From Tomocerus qinae (Eukaryota > Arthropoda > Collembola > Entomobryomorpha > Tomoceridae), in the NCBI GenBank assembly GCA_020055645.1, contig JAECZT010000011.1, positions 62,001-126,000 on the forward strand: a stretch of DNA of 64,000 nt. The letters run 5' to 3'. The translations under genes and the position numbers were made by a program. Positions 50,610 through 64,000 of the stretch are shown here, one piece after another. Below the pieces are notes generated by a model, which saw only the letters and a list, made by a program, of their open reading frames with translations, did not search any database and was not told the DNA's origin. How positions within the stretch are numbered: the first letter of the stretch is position 1; the number at the start of each line of letters is the position of its first letter.

Positions 50610-53600
50610 GCAGTAGCCCAGAGAACTACAGCCCGTGATTTCTATACGAATAATGACGCACTCTGTTCTTGGGCTTCTTATACATGTAAATTTTTCAAAT
50701 CATTTTTAAAAGTTTTAAATGCTAAAATTGTAAAACAAATATCTATAGCCTCCGAATTTGTTCCTTCTCATCTCCTCAAAAGTTTCAAAATGATCGGTGA
50801 AATACTTAATGAAAAGCTACGTTTTGAAATTTTTGAATTTTTTCCTATCAGTTTCATGTTAAAATATGACTTTCAAAAAATGATAAAACGATTTCTATAA
50901 GACCAAATGTTGTAAAATGTGCATTAGAGATTGTGACAATGAGGAGTACACGTAGTTAAAATTTCAAACAAATCTAATGGGAATTAGATGTACTTGTACT
51001 ACAAAAAATATACTCACGCTGTCGGTTATAGCATATATTGCTATATGCAAAATTCGGTATTAGAGTTGGTCCTAGACCCATTAACCAAAATCGCATTGTG
51101 TTCTGGAAGGTCCAATCTTTCTATAAACATATATATGATAATACAGCAGTCATAGCGAAGAACTACAGTCCGCGATTTATTTTCGAATAATGACGGACTC
51201 TGTAATTGGGCTTCTTATACATGTAAATTTTTCAAATCATTTTTAAAAGTTTGAAATGCTTAAATCGTAAAACAAATCTCTATAGCCTCCAAATTTGTTC
51301 CTTCTCATCTCCTCAAAAAGTTTCAAAATAATCGGTGTAATACTTTGTGAGAAGCTACGTTTTGAAATTTTAGAAGTTTTCCTTATCTGCTTCATGTTAA
51401 AATCATAGTTTCAAAAAATCATAAAACGATTTCTATAAGACCAAATGTTGTAAAATGTGCATTGGAGATTGTGACAATGAGGAGTACATGTAGATAAAAT
51501 TTCAAACAAATCTAATGGGAATTAGATGTACTTGTACAACAAAAAATATACTCACGCTGTCGGTTATAGTATATATTACTATATGCAAAATTCGGTATTA
51601 GAGTTGGTCCTAGACACCTCAACCAACATCGCCTTGTGTTCTGGAAGGTCCAATCATTCTATAAACATATATATGATAATACAGCAGCCATAGCGAAGAA
51701 CTACAGTCCGCGATTTATTTTCGAATAATGACGCACTCTGTAATTGGGCTTCTTATACATGTAAATTTTTCAAATCATTTTTAAAAGTTTGAAATGCTAA
51801 AATTGTAAAACAAATCTCTATAGCCTCCAAATTTGTTCCTTCTCATCTCCTCAAAAAGTTTCAAAATGATCGCTGAAATACTTTATGAGAAGCTACGTTT
51901 TGAAATTTTAGAATTTTTCCTTATCCGCTTCATGTTAAAATCTGAGTTTCAAAAAATCATAAAACGATTTCTATAAGACCAAATGTTGTAAAATGTGCAT
52001 TGGAGGTTGTGACAATGAGGAGTACATGTAGATAAAATTTCAAACAAATCTAATGGGAATTAGATGTACTTGTACAACAAAAAATATACTCACGCTGTCG
52101 GTTATAGTATATATTACTATATGCAAAATTCGGTATTAGAGTTGGTCCTAGACACCTCAACCAACATCGCCTTGTGTTCTGGAAGGTCCGATCATTCTAT
52201 AAACATATATATGATAATACAGCAGCCATGGCGAAGAACTACAGTCCGCGATTTATTTTCGAATAATGACGGACTCTGTTCTTGGGCTTCTTATACATGT
52301 AAATTTTTCTAATCATTTTTAAAGGTTTGAAATGCTGAAATTGTAAAACAAATCTCTATAGCCTCCAAATTTGTTCCTTCTCATCTCCTCAAAAAGTTTC
52401 ATAATGATCGGTGAAATACTTTATGAGAAGCTACGTTTTGAAATTTTTGAATTTTTCCCTATCCGTTTCATGTTAAAATCTGACTTTAAAAAAATCATAA
52501 AACCTTTTTATAATACCAAATGTTGTAAAAATGTGCATTAGAGTTTGTTACCATGAGGAGTACATGTAGTTAAAATTTCAAGCAAATCTAATGGGAATTA
52601 GATGTACTTGTACAACAAAAAATATACTCACGCTGTCGGTTATAGTATATATTACTATATGCAAAATTCGGTATTAGAGTTGGTCCTAGACCCCTCAACC
52701 AACATCGCCTTGTGTTCTGGAAGGTCCGATCATTCTATAAACATATATATGATAATACAGCAGCCATGGCGAAGAACTACAGTCCGCGATTTATTTTCGA
52801 ATAATGACGGACTCTGTTCTTGGGCTTCTTATACATGTAAATTTTTCTAATCATTTTTAAAGGTTTGAAATGCTTAAAGCGTAAAACAAATCTCTATAGC
52901 CTCCAAATTTGTTCCTTCTCATCTCCTCAAAAAGTTTCATAATGATCGGTGAAATACTTTATGAGAAGCTACGTTTTGAAATTTTTGAATTTTTCCCTAT
53001 CCGTTTCATGTTAAAATCTGACTTTAAAAAAATCATAAAACCTTTTTATAATACCAAATGTTGTAAAAATGTGCATTGGAGTTTGTTACCATGAGGAGTA
53101 CATGTAGTTAAAATTTCAAGCAAATCTAATGGGAATTAGATGTACTTGTACAACAAAAAATATACTCACGCTGTCGGTTATAGTATATATTACTATATGC
53201 AAAATTCGGTATTAGAGTTGGTCCTAGACCCCTCAACCAACATCGCCTTGTGTTCTGAAAGGTCCGATCATTCTATAAACATATATATGATAATACAGCA
53301 GCCATAGCGAAGAACTACAGTCCGCGATTTATTTTCGAATAATGACGGACTCTGTTCTTGGGCTTCTTATACATGTAAATTTTTCTAATCATTTTTAAAG
53401 GTTTGAAATGCTTAAAGCGTAAAACAAATCTCTATAGCCTCCAAATTTGTTCCTTCTCATCTCCTCAAAAAGTTTCATAATGATCGGTGAAATACTTTAT
53501 GAGAAGCTACGTTTTGAAGTTTTTGAATTTTATCCTATCCGTTTCATGTTTAAATGTGACTTTCAAAAAATCATAAAACGATTTTTATAATACCAACTGT

Positions 53601-55527
53601 TGTAAAAATGTGCATTGGAGTTTGTGACCATGAGGATTACATGTAGTTAAAATTTCAAACAAATCTAATGGGAATTAGATGTACTTGCACAACAAAAGTT
53701 ATACTCACGCTGTCGTTTATATTATATATTACGATATGCAAAATTCGGAATTAGAGTTGGTCCTAGTACCCTCAACCATTATCGCCTTGTGTTCTGGAAG
53801 GTCCAATCATTCTATAAACATATATATGATAATACAGCAGCCATAGCGAAGAACTACAGTCCGCGATTTATTTTCGAATAATGACGGACTCTGTTCTTGG
53901 GCTTCTTATACATGTAAATTTTTCTAATCATTTTTAAAGGTTTGAAATGCTTAAAGTGTAAAACAAATCTCTATAGCCTCCAAATTTGTTCCTTCTCATC
54001 TCCTCAAAAAGTTTCATAATGATCGGTGAAATACTTTATGAGAAGCTACGTTTTAAAATTTTTGAAATTTTCCCTATCCGTTTCATGTTAAAATCTGACT
54101 TTCAAAAAATCATCAAAAGATTTTTATAATACCAAATGTTGTAAAAATGTGCATTGGAGTTTGTTACCATGAGGAGTACATGTAGTTAAAATTTCAAACA
54201 AATCTAATGGGAATTAGATGTACTTGCACAACAAAAGTTATACTCACGCTGTCGTTTATATTATATATTACGATATGCAAAATTCGGAATTAGAGTTGTT
54301 CCTAGTACCCTCAACCATTATCGCCTTGTGTTCTGGAAGGTCCAATCATTCTATAAACATATATATGATAATACAGCAGCCATAGCGAAGAACTACAGTC
54401 CGCGATTTATTTTCGAATAATGACGCACTCTGTAATTGGGCTTCTTATACATGTAGATTTTTCAAATCATTTTTAAAAGTTTGAAATGCTAAAATTGTAA
54501 AACAAATCTCTATAGCCTTCAAATTTGTTCCTTCTCATCTCCTCAAAAAGTTTCAAAATGATCGCTGAAATACTTTATGAGAAGCTACGTTTTGAAATTT
54601 AAGAATTTTTCCTTATCCGCTTCATGTTAAAATCTGAGTTTCAAAAAATCATAAAACGATTTCTATAAGACCAAATGTTGTAAAACGTGCATTGGAGGTT
54701 GTGACAATGAGGAGTACATGAAGATAAAATTTCAAACAAATCTAATGGGAATTAGATGTACTTGTACAACCAAAAATATACTCACGCTGTCGGTTATAGT
54801 ATATATTACTATATGCAAAATTCGGTATTAGAGTTGGTCCTAGACACCTCAACCAACATCGCCTTGTATTCTGGAAGGTCCAATCATTTTATAAACATAT
54901 ATATGATAATACAGCAGCCATAGCGAAGAACTACAGTCCGCGATTTATTTTCGAATAATGACGCACTCTGTTCTTGGGCTTTATATAAATGTAAATTTTT
55001 CTAATCATTTTTAAAAGTTTGAAATGCTAAAATTGAAAAACAAATCTCTATAGCCTCCAAATTTGTTCCTTCTCATCTCCTCAAAAGTTTCAAAATGATC
55101 GGTGAAATACTTTATGAAAATCTACGTTTTGAAATTTTTGAATTTTTCCTTATCCGTTTCATACTAAAATCTGACTTTCAAAATATCATAAAACGATTTC
55201 CATAAAACCAAATGTAAAAATGTGCATTGGAGATTGTGACCACGAGGAGTACATGTAGTTAAAATTTCAAACAAATCTAATGGGAATTAGATGTACTTGC
55301 ACAACAAAAGTCATACTCACGCTGTCGTTTATATTATATATTACTATATGCAAAATTCGGTATTAGAGTTGGTCCTAGACCCCTCAACCAACATTGCCTT
55401 GTATTCTGGAAGGTCCAATCATTCTATAAACATATATATGATAATACAGCAGCCATAGCGAAGAACTACAGTCCGCGAATTATTTTCTAATAATGACGTA
55501 CTCTGTAATTGGGCTTCTTATACATGT
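50610..55527 (+). repeat. 538-bp satellite: heterogeneous monomers after the octamers
   Basis: About nine monomers without the tetramer periodicity. Two neighbouring monomers near 52064 and 52602 carry ccatggcg for ccatagcg, which removes a stop and leaves 82-codon open frames. I regard these as repeat-borne frames, not genes. Confidence 0.9.
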
Positions 55528-57462
55528 AAATTTTTCAAATCATTTTTAAAAGTTTGAAATGCTAAAATTGAAAAACAAATCTCTATAGGCTCCAAATTTG
55601 TTCCTTCTCATCTCCTCAAAAAGTTTCAAAATGATCGGTGAAATACTTTATGAGAAGCTACGTTTTGAAATTTTTGAATTTTTCCCTATCCGTTTCATGT
55701 TAAAATCTGACTTTCAAAAAATCGTAAAACGATTTTTATAAGACCAAATGTTGTAAAAATGTGCATTGGAGTTTGTGGCCATGAGGAGCACATGTAGTTA
55801 AAATTTCAAACAAATCTAATGGGAATTAGATGTACTTGTACAACAAAAGTTATACTAACGCTGTCTTTTATATCATATATTACGATGTGCAAAATTTGGT
55901 ATTAGAGTTGGTCCTAGACGCCTCAACCAACATCGCCTTGTGTTCTGGAAGGTCCAATCATTCTATAAACATATATATGATAATACAGCAGCCATAGCGA
56001 AGAACTACAGTCCGCGATTTATTTTCGAATAATGACGGACTCTGTTCTTGGGCTCCTTATATATGTAAATTTTTCTAATCATTTTTAAAGGTTTGAAATG
56101 CTTAAAGCGTAAAACAAATCTCTATAGCCTCCAAATTTGTCCCCTTTCATCTCCTCAAAAAGTTTCAAAAATGATCGGTGAAATACTTTATGAGAAGCTA
56201 CGTTTTGAAATTTTTGAATTTTTCCCTATCCGTTTCATGATAAAATCTGACTATCAAAAAATCATAAAAGGATTTTTATAATACCAAATGTTGTAAAAAT
56301 GTGCATTGGAGTTTGTGACCATGAGGAGTACATGTAGTTAAAATTTCAAACAAATCTAATGGGAATTAGATGTGCTTGCACAACAAAAGTTATACTCACG
56401 CTGTCGTTTATATTATATATTACGATATGCAAAATTCGGAATTAGTGTTGGTCGTAGTACCCTTAACTATTATCGCCTTGTGTTCCGGAAGGTCCAATCA
56501 TTCTGTAAACATATATATGATAATACAGCAGCCATAGCGGAGAACTACAGTCCGCGATTTATTTTCGAATTATGACGGACTCTGTTCTTGTGCTTCTTAT
56601 ACATGTAAATTTTTCAAAACATTTTTAAAAGTTTGAAATGCTTAAATCGTAAAACAAATCTCTATAGCCTCCAAATTTGTTCCTTCTCATCTCCTCAAAA
56701 AGTTTCAAAATAATCTGTGAAATACTTTATGAGAAGCTACGTTTTGAAATTTTTGAAATTTTCCCTATCCGTTTCATGTTAAAATCTGACTTTCAAAAAA
56801 TCATCAAAGGATTTTTATAATACCAAATGTTGTAAAAATTTGCATTGGAGTTTGTGGCCATGAGGAGTACATGTAGTTAAAATTTCAAGCAAATCTAATA
56901 TGAATTAGATGTACTTGTACAACAAAAGTTATACTCACGCTGTCGTTTATATTATATATTACGATATGCAAAATTCGGTATTAGAGTTGGTCCTAGACCC
57001 CTCAACCAACATCGCCTTGTGTTCCGGAAGGTCCAATCATTCTATAAACATCTATATGATAATAGAGCAGCCATAGCGAAGAACTACAGTCCGCAAATTA
57101 TTTTCGAATAATGACGCACTCTGTTCTTGGGCTTCTTATACATGTAAATTTTTCAAATCATTTTTAAAAGGTTGAAATGCTAAAATTGTAAAACAAATCT
57201 CTATAGCCTCTAAATTTGTTCCTTCTCATCTCCTCAAAAAGTTTCAAAATGATCTGTGAAATACTTTATGAGAAGCTACGTTTTGAAATTTTAGAATTTT
57301 TCCTTATCCGTTTCATGTTAAAATCTGAGTTTCAAAAAATCATAAAACGATTTCTATGAGACCAAATGTTGTAAAACGTGCATTGGAGGTTGCGACCATG
57401 AGGAGTACATGTAGATAAAATTTCAAACAAATCTAATGGGAATTAGATGTACTTGTACAACA
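55528..57462 (+). repeat. 538-bp satellite: 1.9-kb segmental duplication, copy 1
   Basis: Matches about 60915-62849 at a constant offset of 5,387 bp (ten monomers). Shared rare variants include gggctccttatatatg, tttgtcccctttcatc, tcatgataaaatctgactatc, tagtgttggtcgtagtaccc and ctaatatgaattag. Confidence 0.85.
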
Positions 57463-60400
57463 AAAGTTATACTAACGCTGTCGTTTACATCATATATTGC
57501 GATATGCAAAATTTGGTATTAGAGTTGGTCCTAGACGCATCAGCCAACATCGCCTTGTGTTCCGGAAGGTCCAATCATTCTATAAACATATATATAATAA
57601 TACAGCAGCCATGGCGGAGAACTACAGTCCGTGATTTCTATACGAATAATGTCGCACTCTGTTCTTGGGCTTCTTATACATGTAAATTTTTCAAATCATT
57701 TTTAAAAGTTTGAAATGCTAAAGTTGAAAATCAAATCTCTATAGCCTCCAAATTTGTTCCTTCTCATCTCCTCCAAAAGTTTCAAAATGATCGGTGAAAT
57801 ACTTTATGAGAAGCTACGTTTTGAAATTTTTGAATTTTATCCTATCCGTTTCATGTTTAAATGTGACTTTCAAAAAATCATAAAAGGATTTTTATAATAC
57901 CAAATGTGGTAAAAATGTGCATTGGAGTTTGTGACCATGAGGATTACATGTAGTTAAAATTTCAAACAAATCTAATGGGAATTAGATGTACTTGCACAAC
58001 AAAAGTTATACTCACGCTGTCGTTTATATTATATATTACGATATGCAAAATTCGGAATTAGAGTTGGTCCTAGTACCCTCAACCATTATCGCCTTGTGTT
58101 CTGGAAGGTCCAATCATTCTATAAACATATATATGATAATACAGCAGCCATAGCGAAGAACTACAGTCCGCGATTTATTTTCGAATAATGACGGACTCTG
58201 TTCTTGGGCTTCTTATACATGTAAATTTTTCTAATCATTTTTAAAGGTTTGAAATGCTTAAAGTGTAAAACAAATCTCTATAGCCTCCAAATTTGTTCCT
58301 TCTCATCTCCTCAAAAAGTTTCATAATGATCGGTGAAATACTTTATGAGAAGCTACGTTTTGAAATTTTTGAAATTTTCCCCATCCGTTTCATGTTAAAA
58401 TCTGACTTTCAAAAAATCATCAAAAGATTTTTATAATACCAAATGTTGTAAAAATGTGCATTGGAGTTTGTTACCATGAGGAGTACATGTAGTTAAAATT
58501 TCAAACAAATCTAATGGGAATTAGATGTACTTGCACAACAAAAGTTATACTCACGCTGTCGTTTATATTATATATTACGATATGCAAAATTCGGAATTAG
58601 AGTTGGTCCTAGTACCCTCAACCATTATCGCCTTGTGTTCTGGAAGGTCCAATCATTCTATAAACATATATATGATAATACAGCAGCCATAGCGAAGAAC
58701 TACAGTCCGCGATTTGTTTTCGAATAATGACGGACTCTGTTCTCGGGCTTCTTATACATGTAAATTTTTCAAATCATTTTTAAAAGTTTGAAATGCTAAA
58801 ATTGAAAAACAAATCTCTATAGGCTCCAAATTTGTTCCTTCTCATCTCCTCAAAAAGTTTCAAAATGATCGGTGAAATACTTTATGAGAAGCTACGTTTT
58901 GAAATTTTTGAATTTTTCCCTATCAGTTTCATGTTAAAATCTGACTTTCAAAAAATCGTAAAACGATTTTTATAAGACCAAATGTTGTAAAAATGTGCAT
59001 TGGAGTTTGTGGCCATGAGGAGCACATGTAGTTAAAATTTCAAACAAATCTAATGGGAATTAGAAGTACTTGTACAACAAAAAATATACTCACGCTGTCG
59101 GTTATAGTATATATTACTATATGCAAAATTCGGTATAAGAGTTGGTCCTAGACACCTCAACCAACATCGCCTTGTGTTCTGGAAGGTCCAATCATTCTAT
59201 AAACATATATATGATAATACAGCAGCCATAGCGAAGAACTACAGTCCGCGATTTATTTTCGAATAATGACGCACTCTGTAATTGGGCTTCTTATACATGT
59301 AGATTTTTCAAATCATTTTTAAAAGTTTGAAATGCTAAAATTGTAAAACAAATCTCTATAGCCTTCAAATTTGTTCCTTCTCATCTCCTCAAAAAGTTTC
59401 AAAATGATCGCTGAAATACTTTATGAGAAGCTACGTTTTGAAATTTTAGAATTTTTCCTTATCCGCTTCATGTTAAAATCTGAGTTTCAAAAAATCATAA
59501 AACGATTTCTATAAGACCAAATGTTGTAAAACGTGCATTGGAGGTTGTGACAATGAGGAGTACATGTAGATAAAATTTCAAACAAATCTAATGGGAATTA
59601 GATGTACTTGTACAACCAAAAATATACTCACGCTGTCGGTTATAGTATATATTACTATATGCAAAATTCGGTATTAGAGTTGGTCCTAGACACCTCAACC
59701 AATATCGCCTTGTATTCTGGAAGGTCCAATCATTTTATAAACATATATATGATAATACAGCAGCCATAGCGAAGAACTACAGTCCGCGATTTATTTTCGA
59801 ATAATGACGCACTCTGTAATTGGGCTTCTTATACATGTAAATTTTTCAAATCATTTTTAAAAGTTTGAAATGCTAAAATTGTAAAACAAATCTCTATAGC
59901 CTCCAAATTTGTTCCTTCTCATCTCCTCAAAAAGTTTCAAAATGATCGCTGAAATACTTTATGAGAAGCTACGTTTTGAAATTTTATAATTTTTCCTTAT
60001 CCGCTTCATGTTAAAATCTGAGTTTCAAAAAATCATAAAACGATTTCTATAAGACCAAATGTTGTAAAACGTGCATTGGAGGTTGTGACAATGAGGAGTA
60101 CATGTAGATAAAATTTCAAACAAATCTAATGGGAATTAGATGTACTTGTACAACAAAAAATATACTCACGCTGTCGGTTATAGTATATATTACTATATGC
60201 AAAATTCGGTATTAGAGTTGGTCCTAGACACCTCAACCAACATCGCCTTGTATTCTGGAAGGTCCAATCATTCTATAAACATATATATGATAATACAGCA
60301 GCCATAGCGAAGAACTACAGTCCGCGATTTATTTTCGAATAATGACGCACTCTGTAATTGGGCTTCTTATACATGTAAATTTTTCAAATCATTTTTAAAA

Positions 60401-60914
60401 GTTTGAAACGCTAAAATTGTAAAACAAATCTCTATAGCCTCCAAATTTGTTCCTTCTCATCTCATCAAAAAGTTTCAAAATGATCGCTGAAATACTTTAT
60501 GAGAAGCTACGTTTTGAAATTTAAGAATTTTTCCTTATCCGCTTCATGTTAAAATCTGAGTTTCAAAAAATCATAAAACGATTTCTATAAGACCAAATGT
60601 TGTAAAACGTGCATTGGAGGTTGTGACAATGAGGAGTACATGAAGATAAAATTTCAAACAAATCTAATGGGAATTAGATGTACTTGTACAACCAAAAATA
60701 TACTCACGCTGTCGGTTATAGTATATATTACTATATGCAAAATTCGGTATAAGAGTTGGTCCTAGACACCTCAACCAACATCGCCTTGTGTTCTGGAAGG
60801 TCCAATCATTCTATAAACATATATATGATAATACAGCAGCCATAGCGAAGAACTACAGTCCGCGATTTATTTTCGAATAATGACGCACTCTGTTCTTGGG
60901 CTTTATATAAATGT
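57463..60914 (+). repeat. 538-bp satellite: monomers between the duplicated segments
   Basis: About 6.4 monomers of the same family. Variants such as gatcgctgaaatac and tgtacaaccaaaaatatac recur in several monomers. No gene. Confidence 0.9.
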
Positions 60915-62849
60915 AAATTTTTCAAATCATTTTTAAAAGTTTGAAATGCTAAAATTGAAAAACAAATCTCTATAGCCTCCAAATTTGTTCCTTCTCATCT
61001 CCTCAAAAAGTTTCAAAATGATCGGTGAAATACTTTATGAGAAGCTACGTTTTGAAATTTTTGAATTTTTCCCTATCCGTTTCATGTTAAAATCTGACTT
61101 TCAAAAAATCGTAAAACGATTTTTATAAGACCAAATGTTGTAAAAATGTGCATTGGAGTTTGTGGCCATGAGGAGCACATGTAGATAAAATTTCAAACAA
61201 ATCTAATGGGAATTAGATGTACTTGTACAACAAAAGTTATACTAACGCTGTCTTTTATATCATATATTACGATATGCAAAATTTGGTATTAGAGTTGGTC
61301 CTAGACGCCTCAACCAACATCGCCTTGTGTTCTGGAAGGTCCAATCATTCTATAAACATATATATGATAATACAGCAGCCATAGCGAAGAACTACAGTCC
61401 GCGATTTATTTTCGAATAATGACGGACTCTGTTCTTGGGCTCCTTATATATGTAAATTTTTCTAATCATTTTTAAAGGTTTGAAATGCTTAAAGCGTAAA
61501 ACAAATCTCTATAGCCTCCAAATTTGTCCCCTTTCATCTCCTCAAAAAGTTTCAAAAATGATCGGTGAAATACTTTATGAGAAGCTACGTTTTGAAATTT
61601 TTGAATTTTTCCCTATCCGTTTCATGATAAAATCTGACTATCAAAAAATCATAAAAGGATTTTTATAATACCAAATGTTGTAAAAATGTGCATTGGAGTT
61701 TGTGACCATGAGGAGTACATGTAGTTAAAATTTCAAACAAATCTAATGGGAATTAGATGTGCTTGCACAACAAAAGTTATACTCACGCTGTCGTTTATAT
61801 TATATATTACGATATGCAAAATTCGGAATTAGTGTTGGTCGTAGTACCCTTAACTATTATCGCCTTGTGTTCCGGAAGGTCCAATCATTCTGTAAACATA
61901 TATATGATAATACAGCAGCCATAGCGGAGAACTACAGTCCGCGATTTATTTTCGAATTATGACGGACTCTGTTCTTGTGCTTCTTATACATGTAAATTTT
62001 TCAAAACATTTTTAAAAGTTTGAAATGCTTAAATCGTAAAACAAATCTCTATAGCCTCCAAATTTGTTCCTTCTCATCTCCTCAAAAAGTTTAAAAATAA
62101 TCTGTGAAATACTTTATGAGAAGCTACGTTTTGAAATTTTTGAAATTTTCCCTATCCGTTTCATGTTAAAATCTGACTTTCAAAAAATCATCAAAGGATT
62201 TTTATAATACCAAATGTTGTAAAAATTTGCATTGGAGTTTGTGGCCATGAGGAGTACATGTAGTTAAAATTTCAAGCAAATCTAATATGAATTAGATGTA
62301 CTTGTACAACAAAAGTTATACTCACGCTGTCGTTTATATTATATATTACGATATGCAAAATTCGGTATTAGAGTTGGTCCTAGACCCCTCAACCAACATC
62401 GCCTTGTGTTCCGGAAGGTCCAATCATTCTATAAACATATATATGATAATAGAGCAGCCATAGCGAAGAACTACAGTCCGCAAATTATTTTCGAATAATG
62501 ACGCACTCTGTTCTTGGGCTTCTTATACATGTAAATTTTTCAAATCATTTTTAAAAGTTTGAAATGCTAAAATTGTAAAACAAATCTCTATAGCCTCTAA
62601 ATTTGTTCCTTCTCATCTCCTCAAAAAGTTTCAAAATGATCTGTGAAATACTTTATGAGAAGCTACGTTTTGAAATTTTAGAATTTTTCCTTATCCGTTT
62701 CATGTTAAAATCTGAGTTTCAAAAAATCATAAAACGATTTCTATGAGACCAAATGTTGTAAAACGTGCATTGGAGGTTGCGACCATGAGGAGTACATGTA
62801 GATAAAATTTCAAACAAATCTAATGGGAATTAGATGTACTTGTACAACA
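60915..62849 (+). repeat. 538-bp satellite: 1.9-kb segmental duplication, copy 2
   Basis: Counterpart of 55528-57462 with a few substitutions (for example tttaaaaataatctgtg at about 62091 for tttcaaaataatctgtg). The match breaks off after acttgtacaacaa. Confidence 0.85.
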
Positions 62850-64000
62850 ACAAATATACTCACGCTGTCGGTTATAGTATATATTACTATATGCAAAATT
62901 CGGTATTAGAGTTGGTCCTAGACCCCTCAACCAACATCGCCTTGTGTTCTGGAAGGTCCGATCATTCTATAAACATATATATGATAATACAGCAGCCATA
63001 GCGAAGAATTACAGTCCGCAATTTATTTTCGAATAATGACGGACTCTGTTCTTGGGCTTCTTATACATGTAAATTTTTCTAATCATTTTTAAAGGTTTGA
63101 AATGCTTAAAGTGTAAAACAAATCTCTATAGCCTCCAAATTTGTTCCTTCTCATCTCCTCAAAAAGTTTCATAATGATCGGTGAAATACTTTATGAGAAG
63201 CTACGTTTTGAAATTTTTGAATTTTTCCCTATCCGTTTCATGTTAAAATCTGACTTTCAAAAAATCATCAAAAGATTTTTATAATACCAAATGTTGTAAA
63301 AATGTGCATTGGAGTTTGTTACCATGAGGAGTACATGTAGTTAAAATTTCAAACAAATCTAATGGGAATTGATGTACTTGTACAACAAAAGTTATACTCA
63401 CGCTGTCGTTTATATCATATATTACGATATGCAAAATTTGGTATTAGAGTTGGTCCTAGACGCCTCAACCAACATCGCCTTGTGTTCTGGAAGGTCCAAT
63501 CATTCTATAAACATATATATGATAATACAGCAGCCATAGCGAAGAACTACAGTCCGCGATTTGTTTTCGAATAATGACGGACTCTGTTCTCGGGCTTCTT
63601 ATACATGTAAATTTTTCAAATCATTTTTAAAAGTTTGAAATGCTAAAATTGTAAAACAAATCTCTATAGCCTCCAAATTTGTTCCTTCTCATCTCCTCAA
63701 AAAGTTTCAAAATGATCGGTGAAATACTTTATGAGAAGCTACGTTTTGAAATTTTAGAATTTTTCCCTATAAGTTTCATGTTAAAATCTGACTTTCAAAA
63801 AATCATAAAACGATTTCTTTGAGATTAAGTGTTGTAAAAATGTGCATTGGAGTTTGTGACCATAAGGAGTATATGTAGATAAAATTTCAAACAAATCTAA
63901 TGGGAATTAGATGTACTTGCACAACAAAAGTTATACTCACGCTGTCGTTTATATTATATATTACGATATGCAAAATTCGGTATTAGAGTTGGTCCTAGAC
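62850..64000 (+). repeat. 538-bp satellite, distal part running off the window
   Basis: About two monomers. The last reads through gttggtcctagac at the window end, so the array continues. No gene. Confidence 0.95.

Noticed and set aside
52064-52312. 82-codon frame with a start just after aattagatg
   Set aside because: It arises because ccatagcg became ccatggcg in a few monomers; all others have the stop.

Overview
The window is repeat-dominated eukaryotic DNA, most likely from an AT-rich invertebrate animal genome. The support is a fragment of a CR1/L2-like LINE reverse-transcriptase C-terminus, a Ty1/copia Gag remnant, a tRNA-derived SINE-like head, and two megasatellite arrays. I see no intact cellular gene, no rRNA or functional tRNA gene, and nothing bacterial. 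The species cannot be named from the sequence alone.

Layout. (1) 1-19714 is one continuous minisatellite with an 18-bp unit (about 1,090 copies; its left end lies outside the window). Because 18 is a multiple of three, it gives long artefactual open frames on both strands. It has higher-order structure: BamHI-site variant units punctuate the first 10 kb, and blocks of about 2.48 kb recur from about 13 kb to 19.7 kb. (2) 19713-20271 is a nested palindromic element at the array edge. (3) 20272-22565 is low-copy sequence holding a LINE 3' end on the minus strand with an AATC-type tail, a promoter-like GC-box/CCAAT cluster, a repeat-like block with GGACGGACG, and a pair of 23-bp palindromic repeats. 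(4) 22566-24829 is the first part of a second satellite with a unit of about 538 bp. (5) 24830-31339 is a roughly 6.5-kb insertion sitting inside one monomer of that satellite. It is a nest of decayed mobile elements: inverted-repeat arms, a minus-strand Copia-like element with a Gag pseudogene, polypurine tract and duplicated LTR pieces, a plus-strand promoter-like block, and two younger insertions flanked by apparent target-site duplications. (6) 31340-64000 is the same 538-bp satellite, about 61 monomers, running off the right end. It includes a tetramer higher-order repeat of about 2,148 bp and two successive, nearly identical 4,298-bp octamers.

How the parts relate. The two satellites share no visible sequence. 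The 538-bp array was split by the 6.5-kb insert, so the left and right blocks were once continuous. The insert records an order of events: satellite first, then the inverted-repeat element, then the Copia-like and small insertions inside it. Recent unequal exchange or conversion within the right block is indicated by octamer copies that share even rare variants. The setting resembles heterochromatin (pericentromeric or subtelomeric), but that is inference. Near-identical tandem blocks also raise the possibility of assembly error in copy number.
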